Origin: Cenococcum geophilum 1.58
Taxonomy: Eukaryota > Ascomycota > Dothideomycetes > Gloniales > Gloniaceae
Direction: 5' to 3'
Assembly (NCBI GenBank): GCA_001692895.1
Contig: KV748182.1
Coordinates: 2,732,341 to 2,796,340 of the forward strand
Length of the DNA: 64,000 nt
Part shown: positions 21,218 to 30,791 of the stretch, piece after piece
Position numbering within the stretch: position 1 is the first letter of the stretch
How the letters are laid out: each line of letters begins with the position of its first letter
Position numbers and translations under genes: made by a program
Notes under the pieces: generated by a model
Databases searched by the model: none
The model's input: the letters and a program-made list of their open reading frames with translations, nothing else
What the model was told of the DNA's origin: nothing

Positions 21218-22394
21218 TGTCGATCGGTAGTCCGTGCACCGATTGTAAGAAAAGAAGGACTCGTGTGTAGATTGATCTATGAAGAAAAAGAGGCTATATA
21301 TATATGAGGTAGTACCCCCCACAGGGGTCCCTAGAGAACGGTAAAACTAGATTGAAACCAGGTCGAGACAAATCTGAAGCTTATGTCTGATAGTACCCGT
21401 TACGGTCGACACACCCTTCTAGCTTTAAGCTCTCTGAGATTGAAGCTGTATTACCAGTCCTGGCGCAGTGCCGAGTTTCTCGTCAAGGCTAGGTCGTCTA
21501 TAATCTTCGGTAAGGCTATATATAGGCCCACTTGTCGATAAGGCCGCAGGTCGGCAGCCACTTTGTCATTCTTTATCTGGTTAACACTAGCCGTATTGGT
21601 GTTTAGATCCTCCCATACTGTCCAGCAATCGTCCATCTATGCCTAGATCCTCCCATGCTGTCTAATAATCGTCCATCTAGTATCTAGCTACGCCGTAGTA
21701 GCACGGTTGTTATCTTGTCCTTAGCAGTACGGTGCCAGCGTCGATATAATATAGCAGTAAGGTGCCAGCTCTGGGGTAACGTAGCAGTAAGGTGCTAGCT
21801 CTGGGTAAAAGCGGCAACGTGCCAGCTCTAGGGTAAAGTGGTAATGCGCCAGCTTTACGATAACGTAGCAGTAAGGTGCTAGCTCCTGTCCTTCCACTAG
21901 CTTATTGCCCCAATAAACCTAAACTCTTGGGCCGCCTCGTCTCTGGCTCCTGCCTCGTATCTAGCACTAAGTACCTGCCTTAACTCGGCCTGCCTTAATC
22001 CGGCACCTTGGTACCTGCCTTGTGTCTAGCTCCTGCCTCGTCTCTAGCGTATAGTGGGCATCGTTGGTTGTAACATTGGTGGAAGGATATAAAAGTAATT
22101 ACGAGTATGTTAATGACTGAGGTACCCGGACACGAGCCTGTAGGAACAGCTGATTAAAAGAATAACTGGTGCATAGGAAACAACTCCGGGCTCATAACTG
22201 TCGATCGGTAGTCCGTGCACCGATTGTAAGAAAAGAAGGACTCGTGTGTAGATTGATCTATAAAGAAAAAGAGGCTATATATATATATGAGGTAGTACCC
22301 CCCACAGGGGTCCCTAGAGAACGGTAAAACTAAATTAAAACCAGGTCGAGACAAATCTGAAGCTTATGTCTGACAGTACCCGTCACGGTCGACA
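21218..22394 (-). mobile_element. Copia-derived TRIM in the NIS1 signal-peptide region
   Basis: LTRs at 21218-21411 and 22199-22394 (194/196 bp, ends TGTCGA...TCGACA) with a perfect 5-bp duplication GAGGG (21213-21217 and 22395-22399). On the minus strand a primer site GTTATGAGCCCGGAGTTG (22181-22198) directly follows the 5' LTR. It is complementary to the anticodon-arm part of initiator tRNA-Met, the half-tRNA priming used by copia elements. A purine tract AGAAGGGTG (21412-21420) precedes the 3' LTR. The 787-bp interior has no gag or pol and is partly a minisatellite. It is nearly free of RIP and has the same orientation as the interrupted gene. Confidence 0.92.
21750..21885. repeat. ~30-bp minisatellite inside the copia TRIM
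   Basis: Four to five units of roughly GTAGCAGTAAGGTGCCAGCT plus a variable CTGGGGTAAC tail. It is non-coding. Confidence 0.7.
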
Positions 22395-22442
22395 GAGGGT
22401 CAGTAGGGAGGCGCCGGCTGCGAGAATGGTCTGGAAACGCAT

Positions 22443-22557
22443 GTTGTAGATTTGAGGTTTTTAATATTAAGATACTTGAAGATTTTGAGAAGATAAGAAT
22501 GAGATTAATATATTAATCGTTGCCTTTTATATTGGTAGCGAAAGACTTGTGGGTGAA
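22443..22557 (-). promoter_or_regulatory. Truncated NIS1 promoter segment
   Basis: Only 115 bp of original upstream DNA remain next to the NIS1 start before the Ginger-like element begins. The rest of the original upstream region should be the normal-composition DNA after 26815. Confidence 0.55.
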
Positions 22558-22700
22558 TGTTCCGACTGATACCGGTACATACGATGTTCCGGAACATTTC
22601 TGCCTCATTCTGGAACGAGTCGTCCTTGTTCCAGAATGAGTCGTGTATCGCTTTAATCGGCTCCATTCCAGATTGCTTACCTCATTCCGGAAAAGATCTT
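22558..22700 (+). repeat. Left inverted repeat of the Ginger-like element
   Basis: Contains a series of TTCNNGAA palindromes (TTCCGGAA, TTCTGGAA, TTCCAGAA, TTCCGGAA). The same spacing is found in the right copy. Confidence 0.9.
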
Positions 22701-22989
22701 ACCTTATTCTGGAAAAGATTTAAAGCTATATTAAGATTTAATAGAGCTTTTTTAACTTCTTAATAAATATATGGATTTTACCTATTTCTTAATAATTATA
22801 AATAAGGACCAATATATAATTAATTTGATTTTGGCTGCAAAATAAGTGGTTATATATCTTAGATATTATAATCTATTATTTAGTAGAGCATAGTCGCGAT
22901 ATCTGGTATAAAAATATAAGATTTTAATTTTCTAATGAGATTTTCTATTACTCTAGAGATTAAGTTTTACCACCCCCCCCTAAACTACT

Positions 22990-24069
22990 ATAATACCATT
23001 AGATTCTATTTAAACTAAGTTACGCTGCGATTTATAGGTATATTTAAAGGCCTTTCTACATTATAGATATAGTCTATAAGTAGTAAAAACCAATTAAGTA
23101 GGGGGTGGTTAATTATATTCCCTAATACTAAAATTTATAAATTGCGTAAAGCTTTAAACCTACTAAGATCTATTAAAAGCCAGGCCCTCCGACGTTTTGC
23201 TAGCTATAGACTAATTACCTAATTAGGTTTAGCGTAATTGCGGTTTAGATTTCTCCTAGCTGCGCTAACCTTACTTACTCTGTTATTTTTCTTTCCTTTA
23301 GCTTACGCAGCCTCGCCGGTAGGCTTAATTAATTACCTTCCTTATCTACTGTTGTTAATTAAGGTTGTGTAGAACTTTATAGTAGAGTCCCCTATTAGGC
23401 TCGCTTTGTTTAAGAGCTAATCTAAGTACTAGTAAGCCTTCTATAAGCTCTTACTGGAGGCTCGCCTAAGGAGTCCTCCATCAGCCGATTTGTACAAGGC
23501 TTTCCTCTATAGTAGTAGGAAGAACACTCTATATTTCCTTTTTAATAGCTACATTATTAATCGTTACATCCTTACCTATACCTATAGTAGGTAGGCCGCG
23601 TAGTTGTTAAATAGGCTTTAACTACTATAGAGAGCGGTAAGATTGTACTAACGCTTATATTAAGGCGAGCATTATAAGTCTCCAGCGGCTTAACAAGCTC
23701 GCTACCTAAGAAGAGCTCCTTAACAATTCCGTACTAAGTACAAACCTTAAAGTAGCTGTAATTTTAAATCTTATATATGCGGCTAGGTATATAGGAGACT
23801 TTAGTACTACGTTAAAGCTTTCTAGGAATTCTAAAAAGGACAACGTTACCTATATTGAATTCGGTAATATAGTGCTGCTTACTATACTTTTTCTTTATTT
23901 GTTTGCGGGAGTAAGCAGCTCGCTATTAAACTCTCTTATATAAATCTGATAAATTATAAGTAGAGGAATCTAAACATTATAAGGGACTTTGTAGCTACTA
24001 TAATTGTAATTCCTTCTAATATTCCTTAAGTCTCTTACGTACCTACTATATAAGCTCTTACTATAGTAG
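22990..24069. other. RIP-mutated 3' part of the Ginger-like element
   Basis: AT-rich DNA between the left inverted repeat and the recognisable integrase gene. Broken frames on the minus strand may be the protein's C-terminal extension. There is nothing identifiable. Confidence 0.4.
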
Positions 24070-26167
24070 TATAGAGTAAATAGGGTAATTAGAGTCCTTT
24101 ACCGCCTAAATTAACTTATGCCAGTAAGAAGGCATAGCGACGTTATAGTACTCATTAAAATCTATAGGTGGTAGGCCTACTCTACTAGCTGCGCGGTAGA
24201 GCTATGCGCGTATATCTTTAACCCTTATAGCAAGATTATCTATAAAGGAGCCTTCGGGTGTATAAAAAGGATCTTCCAGATCTTTAATCTAGTTATTTAG
24301 ATATAACTCCTCCTACTAACAGATAGATTGCTGCCTTCTTTTAATATCATAATTAAACTTAGCTTGCTGTAAAGCTCTAGCAGCGGCGTTAGCTATAATC
24401 TGTCTATTTAATTTAGTAAACTCTTCTCTTATTAATTGCATCTAGGCGTCTTAGCTTAGTATAGGAAAGCCTTCTAATAGAGGCGGAGGCTATCTAAATC
24501 CACTTAATCCTGACGACTGCATAGCCTCTATAATCTCGCGAGTTCGACTTAAGATTAGTGAGTAGCCTTTAAAGGTTTAATCGTTGTTAGATAAAGTAGG
24601 GTTTAAAGGAGTCCTCGGCCTCTGCATATTAACTTTAATTAAAAGATAAGGAGAATAAGGGTTAATTAGAAGATAAGGAGAATAAGAATTAATTAGACCC
24701 TCAGTCTCCTTATCTTCTAATTAACCCTTATTCTCCTCATCTTCTGATTAACCCTTATTCTCCTTATCTTCTAATTAACCCTTATTCTCCTCATCTTCTA
24801 ATTAATCCTCATTCTCTTTATCTTTATATTCGGCCGCGATTAAGCTCTAACTGCCGTTAGGTTCCTTATTAGAATATTTATTATTCTTGCGCTCTTACTT
24901 AGCTGCCTATTACCTATTACCGTTCTTATCTAGTAGAGGACTAAGAACTTCCTTATTGCTATTAAGATCCTCTTCCTCCTTAGCTTTAAAGGCGTCGGTG
25001 ACTTTTAGCGGAGGCTCTATAGTAGCCCAGTGGCCAAGCGCCACTAAAGTAGATAGCTAAGGATCTCTCCTATAGAGGTAGTAGAAAGGTATACAGCTAA
25101 TTAATTTATAGTAGGTGCGATTAATTAAGGCTATAATAATTAGGTAAGCCGCCGCCCATTATAAAGTTCCTAAGAGTTGCTTTACTATATAAAGCTTCTT
25201 CTTTATATAACCGTTGGCTTGCTCTATAAGGCCTTATAACTAGGGGTATTATAGCCGGCTATTAATTACCTTAATTCTATAACGCTAAAGTAGTATAAGA
25301 AGGGCGCCTTTAAATTCTAAGCTATTATTACTTTACCAAATACGCGGGTAAATATAATGATGTATCTATTAGAGCACAGCTGCGGCAACTTACTTAGCGG
25401 TCTTTTACTTAAGGGGGTAGAGGGTATAGTATTTACTAAAGTGATCGCGTATCTATAGGATCCATTTATATTTACTATCGGCCTTATTACGCATATTAAT
25501 AAGATCGCCCTAGATATAATTAAAAGGAGCCCTAAAGACAATTGCATTAAGCGGTAGCCGTATAGCGTTAGGAGCGCTCCTATAAGAATATTAGTACGAC
25601 TAACAATTTTATAAAAAGTTAAACTTACTTAATATATACCTGGTAGTGTTCTAAAAGCCAAACAACTTCCACTAGCTATATACCGTATTAATTGGCCGTA
25701 AGCATACTATATATCTTCTTCTGCCCTATATAGTAAAGCTCCTTATAGCACTAAATAATAGTATTATATATTTCTGGCTTAGGAACAACCTTTAAGCTAT
25801 AGTTAGGTAAGCGAATTAACCGCCTCCAGAGGCCGCGTATATACTCTTTACCTTATTCCTATATAAACCAGCGGCTCTTAGCCTTTAATTTAGCGTTACG
25901 TTCGGCCTGCGAGAGAGCTTTACGACCTAGATTAGTAAGCTAGAAAATAATGTCGTTATATTTTCCCTATATAACGCGCTTTATTAAGGCGTTCTAGGTT
26001 TCTTCTAGATACTTAGTAAAGGCAGGCTTTATTATAACTAAGAAGGAAACAACTGCTTGGCTAGCGTTATAGTCTTCATTCGCAGTAGAAGTATTAGTAG
26101 GAGGTAAGGAACCTGCATTAGGTGTAGGCGCGGAGGTAGGCGCAGAGGTAGACGCGGAGGATGACAT
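24070..26167 (-). pseudogene. Ginger-like integrase/transposase, inactivated
   Basis: Starts at ATG 26167 with a Ser/Thr/Ala/Pro-rich leader. A zinc-binding H2C2-like region lies near 25600-25760 (GQKKIYSMLTAN...). The rve core then follows: GDLINMRNKADSKYKWIL with the first Asp (25441-25510), and SNNSLEFKGAL near 25310-25330, where the usual SDNGxEF has become SNN. The catalytic Glu follows in GLIEQANGYIKKKL (25190-25225). The protein resembles KRBA2-type and Gypsy-related integrases. A Glu/Lys/Asn-rich repetitive linker follows (24640-24830). Numerous TAA/TAG codons at Gln positions and the Asp-to-Asn change show inactivation by RIP. No RT or RNase H blocks were found. Confidence 0.78.
24641..24830. 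repeat. Head-to-head ~28-bp repeats within the Ginger gene
   Basis: Two units of AGATAAGGAGAATAAGGGTT-type sequence (24641-24696) face four to five reverse-oriented units of CTTATTCTCCTYATCTTCTR (24703-24825), with AGACCCTCAGTCT between them. On the minus strand the second block encodes EDEENKG/EDKENKG repeats. Confidence 0.75.
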
Positions 26168-26667
26168 TACTATCGCTAGTGTTAGATTTAAGCTAGCAGT
26201 AGAGTTAAATATATATTTAGAACTTACAGAAAAGTTGCGTATATTATTAAGGATCTAATTAAGTTATGCGTAGAGGTGGTAGGTAAGGAAGAATTAATAA
26301 ATTTTTTTTAAAGTTCGCAATAGCCCCTGCGCTAAGCTTAATTAGGCGATTTTTAAGCAAAATCAACACCATAAAGGAGCTCACGAGAGCCCTATAAAAT
26401 GCCTTACACTTAATTACAAAATATTATTCAACCACCAAATATATACTTATTAAGTGGATCTTTTGGCGACGTTATATAGGCATAGTTAGTGTAATTTAAG
26501 GTTATTTTAGACCCTATGCAATAACTATTTACCAATTAAATCTAGAAATAAAGAAAAATAAAGGCATAAAATGCATCTATTTTAAAGAACTTCACGACTC
26601 GTAGTATGCGTGTGGGCGTTGGCGAGCCTCTACCTACTATACCACCTAGTAATTAGCTTAACCTTTA

Positions 26668-26810
26668 AAGATCTTTTCCGGAATGAGGCAAGTAATCTGG
26701 AATGGAGCCGATTAAAGCGATACACGACTTATTCTAGAACAAGGACGACTTGTTCCAGAATAAGGCAGAAATGTTCCGGAACATCGTATGTACCGGTATC
26801 AGTCGGAACA
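26668..26810 (-). repeat. Right inverted repeat of the Ginger-like element
   Basis: Reverse complement of 22558-22700 with about eight differences, nearly all transitions. It ends CAGTCGGAACA before the GTGAA duplication. Confidence 0.9.
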
Positions 26811-26815
26811 GTGAA

Positions 26816-27700
26816 TGCTGTGATAAGTTAAGAATGAATCGAGAATTCTGAAGGCCAAATGTTGGGATACTTATAGTTCTGCCGGCCTCGATGGCATCAT
26901 CGTCAAGGAAACCAATTCCTTGCTGACAGCTCGGTGGTACTGTGACATTGATTATTGAACACGAGCAGTCGCCACTGAGAGCTCAGCCTAGCCACCCGCC
27001 ATTTCCTGACGCACCGCCGATCTCCCGCTCCGCAGCCCTATGAAAAGTCATCTGTACCTGCGCCGCCGAGCTTCCGGGGACCAGCTGATGCCAGCATGTC
27101 TTGCTACCGGTGTCACCCTCGCTGTCGCTAGGAAGTAGGGCGTTGCCGTGTTAAACGTGCCGACCACTCACAAAGAAGAGGCCCGTCGCGTCACCTTGCC
27201 CGCCTGCACAGGGGGCTTACAGTGGCTGGAGAATATCCGCGAAGTTGCGGAGCTACATACCACGGTTGCCACTGGCCGGACAATTGTAGAAAGGGTAGGC
27301 GTAAACAAGGAGCAGGTCTAATTATAGACCTCTGGCAACTTCGGGACTTCAGCAAAGCGTATGTAACCTCTTCGGGGCACTTATACGTCTGGTCTTCGAA
27401 ATAAAGATTACGCCACTTTAATAGCAGCGTATCATAACTATCGTTATCACGAGGTATGTAATGTAATTAGTCTCGATATCAGGGCGTCGCACCTTCTGCG
27501 GATGTGGAAGATATCTTTACTTCAACTAAAATCATACACCATCACTCTCGGTGTTATGGGGAATAATAACCACTTTGATCATAATGCCAAAACCGCCGTC
27601 AAAGCCGAAGCCGCATTTCTTGTCATCGCACTAATTGATGATATTATCACCAAATTGGATATAGAAGTATTTCTTTGCTTCGTTAGCCAGCCCTAAAACC
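26816..27700. other. Non-repetitive spacer (original upstream DNA of NIS1)
   Basis: About 885 bp of normal-composition DNA not touched by RIP. Small frames (27222-27404, 27502-27696) lack any family likeness or intron pattern. Given the insertion history this is the former 5' flank of the NIS1 gene. Confidence 0.5.
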
Positions 27701-27720
27701 TAGCAAATTTCTTATCTCAG

Positions 27721-27913
27721 TGTCACGGAACCCGACCGCAGGGGCCTCTATAGGAGAACCCCGTGCTCTCGCGTACACCTCGCGTACAGCTTATGTCAGC
27801 TACGCGAGGGTATATCACCTCCTTACGCCCTCGACCCTTACGATCGATCGCGCAACGTCTTATAGACTCCCTGAATACATACGCTTTATAGCCATTGCCC
27901 GCGTTCCGTAACA
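27721..27913 (+). repeat. Gypsy A 5' LTR
   Basis: 193 bp; ends are an 11-bp inverted pair. Open frames on both strands across it (63 codons each) are by-products of the LTR sequence. Confidence 0.92.
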
Positions 27914-30791
27914 TTACGTTGCGCCTTTTTCTTTACTAACGCTTAGCCTATAACCAATTCTATATCTCTACGATACTATAAACGCTGCCAGAAGCAGCGT
28001 GTCTATAAGTTACCTTACTTTATACTTTTAAAGAATTAATAATAGTAAAACAAAATTCCTTACTAGCTACTATATTAAACTTAAAGAACAACCTAATACC
28101 TATATTAAAACTACGACACCAATCAGTCCCAGAAGGATTTGATTTATTAGCCCTAGCCTTAACCCCTAAAGGGAAGCCTAATAGCTTAAAAGACTATAAT
28201 AACTATAAGGGGGACATTAATAATATTTTATCCTTTATTAACTATATAACCACAGATAAATAAGCTAAAGGGCTACTACCTATTAAGATTAAGATATAAG
28301 ACGCTAAGATATTTATAAAAATAGTAGTATAAGAACCTAATAAATACTACCGCCTTTTATAGAACTACTATCTAAAGCTTATATAAGCTAAGATATATAC
28401 TGCCTAAGATTATAATATTATCTAAGACCTATAAGCTTGTAAGGCGCTTACTAACAACACACGCTAAGAGATTAAAGATAACCTCCACGCGTCTAAATAC
28501 GACGTCTAACGATTAAAGAAGGCCGAAATTATACTTATTACTATAGTTACCAAAAAAGAGGGTATAATTAAATACCTATAATCTTAGCTTAATAAGCATA
28601 TTTGTAATAATACTAGATACCTCTCTACTGCATATAACGCCACCTAAGTCTTTACGCCCCTGGTAACCTTACCTACTTAACGCTTAATAAAAGGTTAGCG
28701 CTAAGCAGCTTTACCTAATAGGAACCCCTACTATAGTAGCAGCGATAATAAAAGCCATAATAATTAAACCTAAACTACTACTATAGGGTCTAATATACGC
28801 TACCCTAATCCCCTAATTTTTAAGGGTAACCGTAAGAAATATAGTTACTAGAAGATATAAACCTATAAGAAACTAACCTAGAGCGCCTACCTTTTCCCCA
28901 TAAAAGATACTAAGATTAGCTATATTATTAGATAAATAAAGGGTATCCCGTTTAATAGGCTTTTTACTTAATAGGAGACTAGCAGTCTTTAAAAGTAGTA
29001 GTCCTACTAGGAAGTCCTTAATAACTTTAACTAAATATACCGCGACTATAACCTAATAGCTACTAGTTAAGCTAAACTACGCGCCCTAAAGATAAGTCCT
29101 ACTAAATTATTTAACAAGTTCTATATTAAATTCTAGAAATATACTAAAGTCCTCGCCTAAGACAACGCTAAAGACTAAAAAGATCTCCTTAAAAAAGTCA
29201 CTTATCGCCTTAGTTACGCAGCCGCTAGCTATAACTATAATAACATTTATAATATAGTAGCAGCCCTATAGAAGATTAAATAATGGCTAAACTAAATTAC
29301 TACTGTAAACCCCTACCTAAAGACCTCCCTATAAAAGCCCTCTAGACCTATTAAACTACTGACGCTTACTACCCTAAGTAATACCACTAGTCCTAATATT
29401 AACCTCTCCATACCAGCCTTCCCGAAGAAGCTACTAGGTAAAGAGCGTAAGCTACTTTAAAAGCTAAGGCGTTGCTATAAATGCCGTTAAGAAGGCTAGT
29501 ATAGCTATAGCCTAAACTACCTAATAGCTAGGTTTAGCAGCCGCTATTAAATACCTAACCCTATACCCCGGACACTAAATATATTACTATATACCGCTAC
29601 TATATAAGATAAAGATATAGTAATGGTAGTAGAATTAAACGCGGAAGTGGAAAACGTAAAGTCCTAGCCCTAAGTTGTAGGTTAGGACACTCCGACAATA
29701 GAGGGATTTATATATTAGCTTATTTAATAAATAGCTTAGTAAGAATAGAAGAATAAAAGCAAATAGTCTTACCTATAGAGGGAACTACCGCTAAGAAATA
29801 ATATAAAACCCGTTTTATAATTAACTATAAAGCTACTAATAAATTTATAGATACCTAATTCGTGCGCACTTATAACCTACCTACCTTACCCCTTACTAAA
29901 GCCCGCGCCCTATAACTCGCTAACGGTAGTTATACTATATAAAAGATTACCTATATAGTATAACTCTACCTAAATATAAACGGATACCAGGAGGAGCTCT
30001 AGGCCTATATTACACCACTTATAAATTACCCTATTATCCTTAGAATAAACTAGCTTAAATAATATAACCCTACTATTAACTAGCAAAAGAGAGAAGTAAC
30101 CTTTAACTCTAAATACTGTAGAGAGACTTGCCTAGGGCACAGCCTAGCCGCCTTTATCTACTCCCTAGGATATTAACCTAAGGAAACCCTTATTACCCCA
30201 CCTATAACCAACTGCCACTATATAAGCGCTGCGGCCTTCTACCGCATAGCATGTAGGAAAGGCTAAACCGTTGCTATAGCCTCCTAATTATAACTATATA
30301 AGCTTAATAAAGATTAAGACTATATCCTCTATAGTAACAGGATAGATATAGTTAACCTTTTAGAAAATAATGCCCCCGTAAAACTCTACGGACTTTTACC
30401 CTTAGACTTTAAGAAGTTTATAAAGCTTAAAAAAGGACTTACTAACGAGGAACTCCGCAAGCTCCTCCCTAAGAGATACTATAACTTTATTAACGTATGC
30501 TTATAAAAGAGCGTAGATATACTACCCCTATATTAACCTAACGACTATACCATTAATATTAAATAAGGAAAAACGCTACCCTATAAGAGACCCTACTTAA
30601 TATTAAAAGATGAACTCCTAGTTATTAAAAAGTATATCGACAAGTACCTTAATAAAGGGTTTATTCGTCCTAGCATATCCCTAGCAGCCGCTCCTATCCT
30701 CCTTACTAAAAAGCTAAAAGGAGGTATTTAATTCTACGTTAACTATAGAGGACTTAATGCTATTATAATTAAGAACTAATACCCTATACCA

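Larger units (their letters stand above)
20811..22442 (-). pseudogene. NIS1: NIS1-family secreted effector gene, interrupted
   Basis: The minus-strand gene starts at ATG 22442. Codons 1-16 (22395-22442) encode a hydrophobic signal-peptide start (MRFQTILAAG...). An LTR element then intervenes (21218-22394), and the rest of the gene runs from 21212 to the TAG at 20811. The frames on both sides are compatible, giving 149 residues if the insertion and one duplication copy are ignored. The mature part has the family hallmarks VAVPETIKPGD, ENYIQSVYDVAIAFG and a GYPG segment followed by YLGPD. NIS1 proteins are small secreted fungal effectors that dampen pattern-triggered immunity in plants through BAK1/BIK1-type kinases. 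The insertion lies inside the signal peptide, so no secreted product is expected. The coding sequence shows no RIP stops. A second insertion (22558) separates the promoter. Confidence 0.85.
22558..26810 (-). mobile_element. Ginger-like DNA transposon with rve integrase
   Basis: Inverted repeats of 143 bp (22558-22700 and 26668-26810) start TGTTCCGACTGATACCGG and are nearly identical. A 5-bp duplication GTGAA lies at 22553-22557 and 26811-26815. The minus-strand coding region specifies an LTR-retrotransposon-type integrase (H2C2 plus rve) without reverse transcriptase. Inverted repeats opening with TGT, a 4-5 bp duplication and an integrase-type transposase are the features described for Ginger DNA transposons. 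The interior is strongly RIP-mutated; the inverted repeats less so. Confidence 0.75.

Noticed and set aside
27720-27914. 63-codon frames on both strands and a similar one at 40944-41135
   Set aside because: They lie within the Gypsy A LTRs; similarity between them reflects LTR identity.
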